The position numbers and the translations under genes were made by a program. Positions 1-15,691 of a DNA stretch of 64,000 nucleotides are shown in pieces. Each line of letters begins with the position of its first letter. The first letter of the stretch is position 1. This DNA comes from Amphiduros pacificus (taxonomy: Eukaryota; Annelida; Polychaeta; Phyllodocida; Hesionidae): the NCBI GenBank assembly GCA_949316495.1, contig OX439012.1:2945059-3009058 (forward strand). Reading direction: 5' to 3'. Under the pieces are notes generated by a model. It did not search any database. It saw nothing but the letters and a program-made list of their open reading frames with translations, and was not told the DNA's origin.

Positions 1-865
1 GATTATATATTGTACTGAGTTATTCAGGTATATAAGGCATATATATATAAGGCATTTTATATTGTACATGAAAAGTGCAATGTATTGTTTTTATTTTTTC
101 AGTTGTTCACTTTAGACAGTGTCTTGAGAAGATAATAATAATTTGTTTCTTACGCTTGCAGTAAGTATAATCCTCATTGTAATAAGTTTGCAGGAATAAA
201 ACTGATAATCTCCATGTCCTTAGTTTTGTTCATATTTTGTATGGAAAGCAAATTTCCCCAAACAGTTTTTTTTTATATTTCCCCCAAAAGATTAGTATTT
301 TATATATGTCGACATCTACATCTACAACTATAAGTTTACTTGGCAAAACCAATTGGCATCTGCTGAGAGTGATTACAATTGGTAAGAACTGATAACAAAT
401 TAATGTATGGGTAAAACACTGACAAGCAAGCCTTTAACAATAGTTTTATTTTCACCCCATGTCTCCTTGTTTTGCAAACTGGTGCACCTTTCTGTGTTCA
501 AATTGGTCATGAAGCTTGTTAAAATTCGGATTCAGATGATCATATACCCTTAAAAAAACCAACCTTTTAAATCTAGCCAGTGTTCACCATATGACACCAC
601 TCAGATTTCACCCAGACTAACTGCACTTTACTGTCTGGGATAATAGCTTGAAATATAAAAGATTAGTTCAGATTTTTGCTTAGTTCTGATTGACTGCAAT
701 TTAGTGTCTGGCTAATAGCTTGAAACATGCAGATTAATTCAGAGTTTTAGTCTAGCACTGCTCAAACTCTCCATTCCAGACTGAATCCCAGAGAAGTAAG
801 TCACTTGCAGTAATAATATATTGTTTGGGGTGAAACAAACCACACATGGCAATGTAGTTAGGGTA
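1..865. other. AT-rich non-coding stretch
   Basis: No coding exon, tRNA or tandem array is visible. The only notable item is a segment at 313-360 that recurs, in the same orientation, at 25453-25500 inside a CAPZB intron. It is listed separately as a dispersed repeat. Confidence 0.6.
313..360 (+). repeat. Short dispersed repeat, copy 1 of 2
   Basis: The last 31 bases (330-360) are identical to 25470-25500, and the alignment extends weakly to the left through a shared CATCTACAT. The conserved core includes TTGGCAAAACCAATTGGC, which is itself partly palindromic. It is probably a fragment of an interspersed family; the family is not identified. Confidence 0.55.
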
Positions 866-1474
866 GGTCATTTGACTATCAGGGGGTATGTTTTTTTCCC
901 AGAACTAAGATGTATTTTTAGGGTATGGTTTTTCCCAGAACTAAGATCTACATTTTTAGTCAAAGGCATGTTGAGATATTTTTTTACTTCACCTGAGGTA
1001 AGTTTTTTTTTTCTGTTGCAAAAGACGCATTGCAACAATAAGAACTTGTGCACCACCCTCTGATTTACTGCTCTGTTTCCAATGAAACAATACAAAACAT
1101 GGCAGAATCACTAGATTCTCATTTTAGCACATTTATTTTGAATTTAAGTGAATTTGCTAAATCCAGCCCAAACCACTGGGTCTTGCATAAAGTTGTGCTA
1201 AAAAAATCGTTCATATATCAAATTAAATGATTTTAAAAGTAGAATCAAGATGATATTTCATTTTGTGTATTTTGGGGTTATTTAAATTTTTGTTTTGTTT
1301 GTTGTAATTTTTGTTTTGTTTATTTTAATTGTTGACAGTTTCGGTTATTTGTAGTTAATTTTTTTTCTCACCCGGATCACCACTTTTTCTTGTTTATTAT
1401 TTTTGTGTGTGCATGTTTTTGTTTTAGTTTTTAGAAAAAAAGCCATACCCCAAATAGTCAAATGACTGGGCCCT
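866..1474. mobile_element. Candidate non-autonomous DNA transposon (MITE-like)
   Basis: The left end (about 868-900) and the right end (about 1434-1470) are imperfect inverted repeats of roughly 30 bp. Both contain GTCATTTGACTAT followed by a GGGG-TATG block and a T run. A second partial copy of the left subterminal block (GGGTATGGTTTTTCCCAG) lies just inside at about 919. The interior is AT-rich with TTTTGTTT runs and no coding capacity. No clean target-site duplication could be assigned, so the superfamily is left open. Confidence 0.5.
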
Positions 1475-1918
1475 TAAAACTAACCCTGTTAACATTGTAT
1501 TGCAATATTGATGCATGGCATTGAAACTAGCCTTGCTGCATTCCCATCTTATAATTAAAACAAGATTCGTATCAAAACGATTTGAGAAACCAATTTAAGT
1601 GTAAGTTGTATTGACATCTTCAGTATCACCAGGATCATGACCTAGATTTAGTCCATGCCAGGACTGACCTACTCTTCAAAGTAGATCCAGGATTTATTAG
1701 GAGACCCCACCTCGCCAAGCAAAGAAGGACTGACCTCAAACTGTTACAATGGTGGCAGAGGTGAGATATCATACACAGTACTAGAAATTAGGTCAGCACT
1801 AAACTTAATATGCATATCTCAGTTCTTCTTTCCAATATGTCCTTGTCATTCAAAGTCTGTTGTGAAGTCTTAATACCATTTGATAATTGGCATGATTATG
1901 ATCAAGAAAAAAAGTTTG
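1475..1918. other. Non-coding spacer, nothing recognised
   Basis: AT-rich sequence between the MITE-like element and the tRNA-Tyr gene. I see no exon, repeat array or RNA gene here. Confidence 0.6.
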
Positions 1919-2010
1919 TCCCGCGAACCGGATTTGAACCAGTGACCTAAGGATGTCTGTTACGATTGACCTACTACAGTCCTCCGCTCTACCAACTGAG
2001 CTATCGCGGG
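1919..2010 (-). tRNA. tRNA-Tyr (anticodon GUA) with a 19-nt intron
   Basis: On the minus strand the gene folds as a canonical cloverleaf. The acceptor stem pairs CCCGCGA with TCGCGGG, followed by discriminator A. The D arm reads TAGCTCAGTTGGTAGAGC, the anticodon arm GAGGA-CTGTAG, and the T arm includes GGTTCAAATCC. A 19-nt insertion (1955-1973) sits directly after base 37, the normal place for the intron of eukaryotic tRNA-Tyr. The mature length without it is 73 nt. Tyr-GUA genes in animals commonly carry such an intron, removed by the tRNA splicing endonuclease. The internal A and B boxes look intact, so this is probably a working Pol III gene. A tRNA-Leu gene lies about 300 bp away on the same strand. 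Confidence 0.95.
1955..1973 (-). other. tRNA-Tyr intron
   Basis: Nineteen bases between anticodon-loop position 37 (G) and the 3' half beginning ATCCTTAGG. Placement follows from the perfect GAGGA/TCCTT anticodon stem left after removal. Confidence 0.85.
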
Positions 2011-2308
2011 AGGTATGAATGTTACAAAGATAATAGAGAAGTCTCTATATCCTTGCCGAATACATTCTATCATCTCAAATTTTCTCAGATCAAAATAAAA
2101 TTCTGTTGTGTTCGCATCATCCACGAGTTAATCATCAAACTGACACAATTTATTGTCGGTGAACATGATTTTTTTTTAGGTTATGTTTTGAACTTGTACA
2201 TGATAATTGTAAAATGATGTTTGTTATTTTAAATAGCAAGTATGACTTGTCCGAAAGAGAAAACAGTAAAATGGTAGTTTTAAGCAATTGATAAAAAGAA
2301 AAAAATGC

Positions 2309-2391
2309 TACCAGAAGTGGGGTTCGAACCCACGCGGACTTACGTCCATTGGATCTTAAGTCCAACGCCTTAACCACTCGGCCATCCTGGT
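2309..2391 (-). tRNA. tRNA-Leu (anticodon UAA)
   Basis: The minus strand reads as a class II tRNA of 83 nt. The acceptor stem begins ACCAGGA and closes with TTCTGGT before discriminator A. The D arm is TGGCCGAGTGGTTAAGGC. The anticodon stem TTGGA/TCCAA encloses loop CTTAAGA, giving anticodon TAA. A long variable arm (GGAC-GTAA-GTCC) is typical of leucine tRNAs, and the T arm GGGTTCGAACCCC is a perfect B box. No intron is present. The gene looks intact and decodes UUA codons. Confidence 0.96.
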
Positions 2392-5300
2392 GCGTGTAAT
2401 TCTGGCGGCCGCCCAATCAAACTAAACACAACACTAGCGCCATCTCCATGTTACTGGCTGACACTCTTTAGTTAACTGTCACAATGAGTCATACAGGCGG
2501 TAACTTGAAATGTCAGCTGTCCCCACAAAATCAGGAAGTGTTCAGTGCACAAATGAGCTCTTAAAGGTGCCAGAATTGTCAATTTAATTCAGTGTGCAGT
2601 TTCACTTTCACGAATTGCATTAAAATGCAGTTTTTGATATAAGAATAATAAGATAAGAGTTCTTCAAAATTTCAGCATTTTTTTCCTTCATCAATTACAT
2701 GTACATCAAAATATAGCAAATGGATGAAATCTGAGAGCAATGAAACTTGTTCTCAGATTTGAACATTTTTGTTGAGTCACAAGCTGACCATTGGAACTCA
2801 ATTTTTCTTCTACAGCATATGGAAATGATTATTGTATTGCTCTCAGCTCTAAAATCATTGAGAGCAAAATAAATTTGAAAAAGAGAACAATAATTAGATT
2901 TTGATAAATAAAACAAATCACCAAATATAATGCCATTCATGTGCTAAATCACTTTAAATGACTTAGTCGATAGAAAAGAAATAAAAATAACATACATGTA
3001 CTGACGGGCTGTATTATAAAGTTATTACGGGTTTTATTGAAAATTATCATAAACTTAACTATCATAATGAACAAACAGAATAATGTAATTAATCTGAGAT
3101 AAAGAGGAGGCAAAGGAATCGACAACTTGAGACGACCCAGAACTTGGCAGAAGACCAGACCATGGGACTGGAGTTTGACCTGATTCCGATCTTAATAGTC
3201 ACCTCCTGGTGACCAAACACAGAGCCACCTGGTGGAAAAAAAAAGTATCACGGTTTCATGAAGTTAAAATGTAGCATAAATTTAATCTTGACTTGCATGT
3301 AATACTCCCACTTTATCACCCTTTTGGTTGTTGCAAATACAATATACATCTGGATATTATTGAAAAATGAAAACAAAAAATACTCAACACTAAAGAGGAC
3401 TAAAATTCAATCCTACAAATGCTAAATTACTCCACTGACCCGAACCCAAAAAAAATTTAAATAGAGAACATTTCTAAAAGCGCCAGCAATTTAGATATTA
3501 AGAAATTTGATTTCAAATGCTCCCTGGTTAGACAATTCTAACTGCTTTAAATGGGTTATGCTGCCACCTGGTGTCACGCATGTAGAAACTTTTTGACATG
3601 GCTCAATTTGTCAAATTTATAAAAATTCGTAAACATTATTATGGCTCATTTTCAAACCAGTTTCAATTCATTTCAAGCTTAAATTGAACATTACTTGCTC
3701 AACACTATCGTATAAAATACTAAAACACGAAAATATTTAACAGCATGTCAGCTGTTCACTTATGATTTACATGTCACAATTAACTTAAGCTTATTTTGAA
3801 ATTAAACCTGCTTAACTCTACAGGTATGAGAATAAATTTTAAATTTTGTATTTGTATTTGAATTTAAACCTGCTTAACAGCATATCGGCTGTTCATTTAT
3901 GATTTACATGTCACAATAAACTTAATCCTGTTAATTAGCTTTTTGATGTTTTGAAGGCTGGATTTACATAATTATATAATGTAGTGTTTAATATAATATG
4001 TATCTGGTGGATAGAGTGTAACTCTCCTGTTACCACCATTCTTTATCTCTCCCATGCCTCACCAGAGGTCTCTCTATGAGAATAAATTTTGTATTTGTAT
4101 TGTATTTGTATTTGTATTTCAATCAGTTTATTACACCCATAACAGTCTATTTTGAGAAAAATCAAAATCAAAAACCGATGCCAAAATATTTATTTGGTAT
4201 TTCCATTGTTTGTTTAAAAATGAAAATTGCTTACTTTTACTGACTACTTATTGTGGCATAAACAAAATGCTATAAATGTCTCACCAAAATTAAACAATTT
4301 TCAAGTTGGCAAATACTGCAGCATTTTCAGGTGATTTATTTATTTATTAGGAGTTGCAGCAGCTCTGATATTAAGTCACACAATGAAGGCATTCAGCAGA
4401 TAGGGTTCAGTTCACTTGAATAGTATGATGCTTTCCTTGTGAATTTTATCACTTCCTCAGGAGTGGGAGGGGTGAAATGGTCAGCCAGGAGAAGTTGCTC
4501 GGTGTATTGTTCGCCATGCCATCTAGTGAGTCAGCCAGGTCAGTGGTGCATTGAAGGCAGATTATCCATTTCTCTGTATTAATTTTCCGCGGAAATATCG
4601 TTGAAGTTATTCGCAGGGATATTCTTAATTTCATTCAAAAGTTGAGAGAATTTATCAAATTGTGCTTTATTTAAATATATATAAATGACTCAGCATTCTA
4701 AAATCTGGCAATTTGGCGACCATAAAATCGTTAAATGGTTATCATTCTCAATTCCTGATGCACCAGAGATATTCAAACATTTATTTATGTGTTAAATGTC
4801 TCTGGTTGCACGTCTGTTTGTTTCATACATGTACATAGTGTACGTGTATTTTGGACTTGTCACACACAAAACTGCAGCTCTCATTTTCTAATTTATTTTT
4901 GTTCAGTTTTAGTATACAATATTTGGATATGTACAGTAGCGATATTTCATATTTTATCCCACAAAAATGCCAAGATCGATTCAATAATAAATGACATGGC
5001 CAACAAGCTAACAGTAGGTCTACAATACAACACTCCTCACATGTGACTGGCATGTAGTCCCCAGCGTTAGAGCAATGGGGACCTGTCAGCGCGGGTTGCT
5101 ATGTTGCTTGCGTCCCTAGCAACCAGATAAGCAGTCACACACACTGTGGTGTGGCACAAGCCGTCACATGTCTATCGGGACCATCGTATCACTGTGTGGC
5201 TCCCCGCGTTTCCCTGCTTAATTCCCTAATCACAAACAAACGCGATAATTACTGTAAATGTTCAACTTTATCAGTTTTGTGATTCATTTTTGGACAACAT

Positions 5301-6294
5301 AAATCAGTAAAGGACCCCAACTTTCCAGGTGAGTGTTTTCAATAAATGAATCTGCATTTGATATTAAGTTTCTGGATACTAAACATTCACAATGTGGACT
5401 AATTACAGCAGCTGCAGTTCAAACTTAACAGAACCAAAACCATACACATATTATACAAACTGCATTAATGCTTCATGGATGTAAAGTGGCTTCACATAAT
5501 TCAGTGAAAAACTTCTCATCTTTGTTTGCCACTGGTTTTGGACGGCCTGAAGTAGCCGGGAGAGTGCAATGCTCTTTATAAGCAAACAAAGAGTGGATGA
5601 GATAAAACTGTCGGCGAGTGCATTTCTATGAAACTATTTGGACATGTCAGAAGTATAGGATATTTTAAAGATTTATCTTTGAAATAATATATCATCGGAA
5701 GTGCTTACAGCAGACTTAGTCTGGTGTATCGGTCATAATTACTTTCTCTTATTATTAACTGCATCATTACAATGTTTTATTACAAAGTTTCATTACAATG
5801 TTTTATTAAATGTTTCATCTATAACAAAAATGCTTTTTGCAAGACTCTCAATGTTAAAATATATATATATAGATTTCTATTTTAATGAAAATAGAAATGA
5901 TGGATTTTATCCATGATGAAAATGTGCACGTTCAGCATTAAGCTGATGCAGATGCAGGTCGCTGTATGTGTCTGTAGTAGATCTGTATGGATCTTCTCGG
6001 GATGCATCTAATAATGAAAACAAACAAAACAAAAAATATTGATGCATGGTAATTTACTATTTTCCGTCAACAGTTCCTCAGAAACCAGTAAGAACAAAGA
6101 AAAAAAGTCTTTAAAAACTGTCATTATTTTTGTTGTATAAAATGTCAGAATAGATTCAACTAAACTTTTACTCATATAGACTTAAGTTTAGCATATTTGG
6201 AAATGTATAATGAGGGATTGAAATATATATTCTGAGGTGAAGGACATAGTGAGTGTCACGATAACGTGTCCGGCAAAAAGTAGTGCAGTGTCTT
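2392..6294. other. AT-rich intergenic DNA with small local duplications
   Basis: No convincing exon was found. Visible structure includes a duplicated block of about 50 bp at 3739-3790 and 3877-3926, with the shared word GATTTACATGTCACAAT. A run of ATTTGT repeats around 4080-4120 follows ATGAGAATAAATTTT and looks like the tail of an old retroposed sequence. Short reading frames in this stretch lack any recognisable motif. Confidence 0.55.
3739..3926 (+). repeat. Local direct duplication (about 50 bp, two copies)
   Basis: The segment from TAACAGCAT to the GATTTACATGTCACAAT word at 3739-3790 is repeated with a few differences at 3877-3926. The offset is about 138 bp. The copies are separated by AT-rich sequence with GTATTTGTATTTG repeats. 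Confidence 0.6.
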
Positions 6295-6295
6295 T

Positions 6296-9200
6296 AGGAT
6301 TCATTACAGTGGTAACATGTCTGGTTGGATCTATTGCAGTGATAACATGTCTGGTAGGATATGGTGCAGTGATAGCATGTCTGGTAGGATATGATGCAGT
6401 GATAGCATGTCTGGTAGGATATGGTGCAGTGATAACATGTCTGGTGGGATATAGTGCAGTGATAACATGTCTGCTAGGATATGGTGCAGTGATAACATGT
6501 CTGGTAAGATATGGTGCAGTGATAACATGTCTGGTAGGATATGGTGCAGTGATAACATGTCTGGTAGGATATGGTGCAGTGATAACATGTCTGGTAGGAT
6601 ATGGTGCAGTGATAACATGTCTGGTAGGATATGGTGCAGTGATAGCATATCTGGTAGGATATGGTGTAGTGATAACATGTCTGGTAGGATTTGGTGCAGT
6701 GATAACATGTCTGGTAGGATATGATGCAGTGATAACATGTCTGGTGGGATATGGTGCAGTGATAACATGTCTGGTAGGATATGGTGCAGTGATAACATGT
6801 CTGGTAGGATATGGTGCAGTGATAGCATATCTGGTAGGATATGGTGTAGTGATAACATGTCTGGTTAGATATTGTGCAGTGATAACATGTCTGGTAGGAT
6901 ATGATGCAGTGATAACATGTCTGGTGGGATATGGTGCAGTGATAACATGTCTGGTAGGATATGGTGCAGTGATAACATGTCTGGTAGGATATGGTGCAGT
7001 GATAACATGTCTGGTAGGATATAGTGCAGTGATAACATGTCTGGTAGGATATGGTGCAGTTAGAACATGTCTGGTAGGGTATGGTGCAGTGATAGCATGT
7101 CTGGTAGGATATGATGCAGTGATAACATGTCTGGTGGGATATGGTGCAGTGATAACATGTCTGGTAGGATATAGTGCAGTGATAACATATCTGGTAGGAT
7201 ATAGTGCAGTGATAGCATGTCTGGTAGGATATGGTGCAGTGATGACATGTCTGGTAGGATATGGTGCAGCGATGACAGGTCTGGTAGGATATAGTGCAGT
7301 GATAACATATCTGGTAGGATATAGTGCAGTGATAGCATGTCTGGTAGGATATGGTGCAGTGATGACATGTCTGGTAGGATATGGTGCAGCGATGACATGT
7401 CTGGTAGGATATAGTGCAGTGATAACATATCTGGTAGGATATAATGCAGTGATAACATGTCTGGTAGGATATAGTGCAGTGATAGCATGTCTGGTAGGAT
7501 ATGGTGCAGCGATGACAGGTCTGGTAGGATATAGTGCAGTGATAACATGTCTGGTAGGATATGGTGCAGTGATGACATGTCTGGTAGGATATGGTGTAGT
7601 GATAATGTAACACGTCTGGTAGGATATGGTGCAGTGATAGCATGTCTGGTAGGATATGGTGCAGTGATAGCCTGTCTGGTAGGATATGGTGCAGTGATAG
7701 CATGTCTGGTAGGATATGGTGCAGTGATAGCATGTCTGGTAGGATATGGTGCAGTGATAGCCTGTCTGGTAGGATATGGTGCAGTGATAGCATGTCTGGT
7801 AGGATATGGTGCAGTTAGAACATGTCTGGTAGGATATGGTGCAGTGATAACATGTCTGGTAGGATATAGTGCAGTGATAGCATGTCTGGTAGGATATGGT
7901 GCAGTTAGAACATGTCTGGTAGGATATGGTGCAGTGATAACATGTCTGGTAGGATATGATGCAGTGATGACATGTCTGGTAGGATATGGTGCAGTAATAA
8001 CATGTCTGGTAGGGTATGATGCAGTGATAACATGTCTGGTAGGGTATGGTGCAGTGATAACATGTCTGGTAGGATATGGTGCAGTGATAACATGTCTGGT
8101 AGGATATAGTGCAGTGATAGCATGTCTGGTAGGATATGGTGCAGTGATAACATGTCTGGTGGGATATAGTGCAGTGATAACATGTCTGCTAGGATATGGT
8201 GCAGTGATAGCATGTCTTGTAGGATATGGTGCAGATAGAACATGTCTGCTAGGATATGGTGCAGTGATAGCATGTCTGGTAGGATATGATGCAGTGATAA
8301 CATGTCTGGTAGGATATGGTGAAGTGATAACATGTCTGGTAGGATATGGTGCAGTGATAACATGTCTGGTAGGATATGGTGCAGTGATAACATGTCTGGT
8401 AGGATATAGTGCAGTGATAGCATGTCTGGTAGGATATAGTGCAGTGATAACATGTCTGGTAGGATATAGTGCAGTGATAACATGTCTGGTAGGATATGAT
8501 GCAGTGATAGCATGTCTGGTAGGATATGGTGCAGTGATAACATGTCTGGTGGGATATAGTGCAGTGATAACATGTCTGCTAGGATATGGTGCAGTGATAG
8601 CATGTCTTGTAGGATATGGTGCAGATAGAACATGTCTGGTAGGATATGGTGCAGTGATAGCATGTCTGGTAGGATATGGTGCAGTGATAACATGTCTGGT
8701 AGGATATGGTGCAGTGATAGCATGTCTGGTAGGATATGGTGCAGTGATAACATGTCTGGTAGGGTATGGTGCAGTTAGAACATGTCTGGTAGGGTATGAT
8801 GCAGTGATAACATGTCTGGTAGGGTATGGTGCAGTGATAACATGTCTGGTTGGATTTATTGCAGTGATAACATGTCTGGTAGGATATAGTGCAGTGATAG
8901 CATGTCTGGTAGGATATAGTGCAGTGATAACATGTCTGGTAGGATATAGTGCAGTGATAACATGTCTGGTAGGATATGATGCAGTGATAGCATGTCTGGT
9001 AGGATATGGTGCAGTGATAACATGTCTGGTGGGATATAGTGCAGTGATAACATGTCTGCTAGGATATGGTGCAGTGATAGCATGTCTTGTAGGATATGGT
9101 GCAGATAGAACATGTCTGGTAGGATATGGTGCAGTGATAGCATGTCTGGTAGGATATGATGCAGTGATAACATGTCTGGTAGGATATGGTGAAGTGATAA

Positions 9201-10523
9201 CATGTCTGGTAGGATATGGTGCAGTTAGAACATGTCTGGTAGGATATGGTGCAGTGATAACATGTCTGGTGGGATATGGTGCAGTGATAACATGTCTGGT
9301 AGGATATGGTGCAGTGATAACATGTCTGGTAGGATATGGTGCAGTGATAACATGTCTGGTAGGATATGGTGCAGTGATAGCATGTCTGGTAGGATATGGT
9401 GCAGTGATAACATGTTTGGGTGGATATGGTGCAGTGATAACATGTCTGGGTGGATATGGTGCAGTGATAGCATGTCTGGTAGGATATGGTGCAGTGATAA
9501 CATGTCTGGTAGGATATAGTGCAGTGATAACATGTCTGGTAGGATATGGTGCAGTGATAACATGTCTGGTTGGATATGGTGCAGTGATAACATGTCTGGT
9601 AGGATATGGTGCAGTGATAACATGTCTGGTAGGATATGGTGCAGTTAGAACATGTCTGGTTGGATATGGTGCAGTGATAACATGTCTGGTTGGATATGGT
9701 GCAGTGATAACATGTCTGGTAGGATATGGTGCAGTGATAACATGTCTGGTAGGATATGGTGCAGTGATAACATGTCTGGTAGGATATGGTGCAGTTAGAA
9801 CATGTCTGGTAGGATATGGTGCAGTGATAGCATATCTGGTAGGATATGGTGCAGTGATAGCATGTCTGGTAGGATATGGTGCAGTGATAACATGTCTGGT
9901 AGGATATGGTGCAGTTAGAACATGTCTGGTAGGATATGGTGCAGTGATAGCATGTCTGGTAGGATATGGTGCAGTGATAGCATGTCTGGTAGGGTATGGT
10001 GCAGTGATAACATGTCTGGTAGGGTATGGTGCAGTGATAACATGTCTGGTAGGATATGGTGCAGTTAGAACATGTCTGGTAGGATATGGTGCAGTGATAG
10101 CATATCTGGTAGGATATGGTGCAGTGATAACATGTCTGGTAGGGTATGGTGCAGTGATAACATGTCTGGGTGGATATGGTGCAGTGATAACATGTCTGGT
10201 AGGATATGGTGCAGTGATAACATGTCTGGTAGGATATGGTGCAGTGATAACATGTCTGGTAGGATATGGTGCAGTGATAACATGTCTGGTAGGATATGGT
10301 GCAGTTAGAACATGTCTGGTAGGATATGGTGCAGTGATAACATGTCTGGTAGGATATGGTGCAGTTAGAACATGTCTGGTAGGATATGGTGCAGTGGTAA
10401 CATGTCTGGTAGGATATGGTGCATTGATAACATGTCTGGTAGGATATGGTGCAGTTAGAACATGTCTGGTAGGATATGGTGCAGCTAGAACATGTCTGGT
10501 AGGATATAGTGCAGTGATAACAT
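6296..10523 (+). repeat. 30-bp minisatellite, about 141 copies
   Basis: The unit consensus is GGATATGGTGCAGTGATAAC followed by ATGTCTGGTA. The array keeps a strict 30-bp register except for one five-base shift near 7600. Variants include ATAGTGCAG, GATAGCATG, CAGTTAGAACATG and CTGCTAGG. Because 30 is divisible by three and only one of the six frames contains stops (TGATAA), long reading frames of up to 1190 codons run along both strands. Their products are pure decapeptide repeats such as ITCLVGYGAV or ITAPYPTRHV, with no signal, domain or start context. I treat them as artefacts of the repeat. Higher-order structure is visible: a three-variant block near 8161 recurs 390 bp and then 480 bp further on. 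Confidence 0.97.
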
Positions 10524-11624
10524 ATATGTTTAACATGCTTGATGCTGAGAAGGTCGACTCTGTTGACTCTTCCATACTCCATTCCTGAAATCGTGCTAAA
10601 TGTCCGATATTTGGAAGGGCACAATTCTGCATTCACGCTCATCTATTACTACTTGTTACTTAAGAACAGACTTAGCAATTAGATCGTGCTCAAGTAGGTC
10701 TGTGCTTGATTTCAGGATCATGCTAAATTTTATTGAGCACAACTCTTTTCTAAATATCGGAGAAAACATGCAGAAAACGTCATTAAAATAGTAAATCAAT
10801 ATATATTCTGACCCAACATGCCATATATGTGATATGTATTAGATCTGACTGACATTAATGTCTTATTGTAAACATTTTATTACTTTATTTGTGTATCTTA
10901 AAGATTGTCAGGAACAGTTAAATATTTGTCCTAGATAGTGACAGATAAGGACATGGACAACAAAGCCATTTATTTCATGTTAACTAAAAGTACAGAAATA
11001 TTGATATCTCTGCCGAGAGTTTAATGTCAATATTATATGCCTTTCTAATATTATAAAACTGCACAAAGCCTGTGAATGCATGAAACGATTAATTATTGAT
11101 ACTTTTGTAAAGGTGAAGTACCCTATCATATGCGCAGATTCTTGCATATATTGATTTGGTAACAAAGGATGGTATTGTTGTTGTAATAGATGCCAACATT
11201 AAGAATAGTGTTGAATTGAGAGTTCGCCTTTTCAAGAAACACAAGTGGTATTTCGTTTTCTGCATATTACATTTTGTATTTTGCCAATTCCATTTACTGT
11301 TTGAATAGAACTCTCCAGTGTTAAATTGGACCTAGGCAAGGGAAATTATACTCACCCCAAGTCCTGAATATCGTATGACTCAGAGTAAACACTGGTATCT
11401 TATGGAAAAGTTAATGACAACACCCTATACCTTTGGTAATTATGTTAATATCCATGTCTATAAATGAGATATCACATGAAGTGGTCAAATATAAAAGATG
11501 GCATCAGAGTAGCCACGTGACTGATATCCACCCATCAGTATGGCCATACAAGGAGGGTGGCTTCCCAACAAAGTTACCATATATGAATCAACTTCAACCA
11601 CTGAGGAGAACATGATTTTGTTAA
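10524..11624. other. Non-coding spacer, nothing recognised
   Basis: AT-rich sequence after the 30-bp array. No exon, RNA gene or repeat array is visible. Confidence 0.55.
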
Positions 11625-11812
11625 CTCAGTGTCGTTCAACCACTAAATAGTGCAGGGTCTTTTGACTCAGTGTCCTCCAACCATTGAATAGTGTAGGGTC
11701 TTTTGACTCAGTGTCCTTCAACCATTGAATAATACAGGGTCTTTTGACTCGGTCTCCTTCAACCACTGAATAGTGCAGGGTATTTTGACTCGGTGTCTTT
11801 CAACCAGTGTCA
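11625..11812 (+). repeat. 41-bp tandem repeat, about 4.5 copies
   Basis: The unit begins TCAGTGTCCTTCAACCA and ends GGGTCTTTTGAC. Copies start at 11625, 11666, 11707 and 11748 with a partial fifth. They differ by a few substitutions each, so the array is moderately old. Confidence 0.9.
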
Positions 11813-14383
<2,571 letters not shown>

Positions 14384-14904
14384 ATTACTCTCAATCATTT
14401 CCTGAATAAGTTGAGTGACATCCAAATCTTCTATTGACCTGTGCGTGATACCTTTGTGTGAGGCCTAAATAATGGTACAATTTATCGCCAACACGAAATG
14501 TAATACCACAAGGGTGGCCGTTAATCATATAAATGTTGCCAATCGGGGAGGAGGTATCACAATGTGCATTTGTAGTAGGTAAATAAGTAGACATGGTCAA
14601 GACTGAATACCAGGATAAACCATCATAATACAGGGAAAAGTGATATTTGTCAGTTGACTCCAAACATGTATTTGGTCCTACAAAATTACAACTTTGTGCC
14701 CTATCACTCGTTAATGTATATAATGGAATGTGTGAACTTTGTTACTTATTCACTGTTCATTATTCAAATTCAATTTTTTTATAATGGACCAGAGACTATT
14801 TGTTTGGTTCATATTTAATATTCTAGCATACACAATTTTCAGGGAGTGAGCTGTACCAAGCTTCAGATGTTGTCACGTGCTGTGTTTGTATGTTTCAGGT
14901 CACC

Positions 14905-15691
14905 ATGAGTGACTCAGAGGATGAGAAGGGCAGTGTCGGCTCCGAGGATGACTCTCCCGGCTTCGATCCAACTCAGCTTGATAAGATGCCAGAAAAGGAG
15001 CGGAAAAAATGGGAGAAAAACCTGGAAAAATGGAGAGTTTTTGTGGACTTCTTAGTGAGACACGTTGCCATAGCAACGTTCAGGTACAACTGTTTTGAGA
15101 AGGAGGAACTGGTTCTGTTTATGATGGCGATGGAGAAAGCAGAGGTGCTACGTCTAAACACCAAATTAAAAAAGGGCGAAGAGCCCAGAATTTCTAGCTT
15201 TAAAACGATGAAAGAATCGACTGAGCTGTTGATGCAACATCAGTATTTGGCGGAGGCTAATCGGATCAGGAAGTTCTTAGACTTAGCTGGGCGGATGAAG
15301 GGCATCGGGATGATAGCAGGGGGGTTCTATAAGGCCCTGAAAAAGGGAAAAGTGGTGGGGCTGGAGAAACTACAGCACTACTTGGACTATTGGAAGGGGT
15401 TCTGTGTTCGGTCTTATGACTACTCAGAGCTGCAGTTCCGAGGGACTGACCCAGAGAGGTTCAACGAGTTGGAGAGGAAGTACATGGTGTGGCCGACCGT
15501 GGTGAGAACCTCCATCAACCTGGCGCAGAAGTTCCTGAAGCGAGCCAGCGACTCCACGGGGCTGGCCCTCATCAGCCCGGACCCAAAGGCCCTACAGAAA
15601 CACATGCAGGCCGTGGAGTTCGTGGTCGCTGCCAAGATTGAAGATATGCTCTTCCAAAAGGTCCTGCATGAGACAAATACATTCTCCTTGG
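14905..15691 (+). CDS. Unrecognised gene, coding exon 1
   Basis: Encodes residues 1-262 plus the first base of a Gly codon. It is preceded by acceptor TTTCAG and followed by donor GTAAGA at 15692. The exon is clearly more GC-rich than its surroundings, as expected for coding DNA. Confidence 0.88.

Noticed and set aside
2150-2416. 88-codon frame on the minus strand
   Set aside because: It overlaps the tRNA-Leu gene and has no protein-family features.
6237-10632. Very long reading frames on both strands (up to 1190 codons) encoding decapeptide repeats
   Set aside because: They come from a 30-bp tandem repeat whose period is a multiple of three. Competing frames overlap on both strands, and there is no domain, signal peptide, promoter or splice support.
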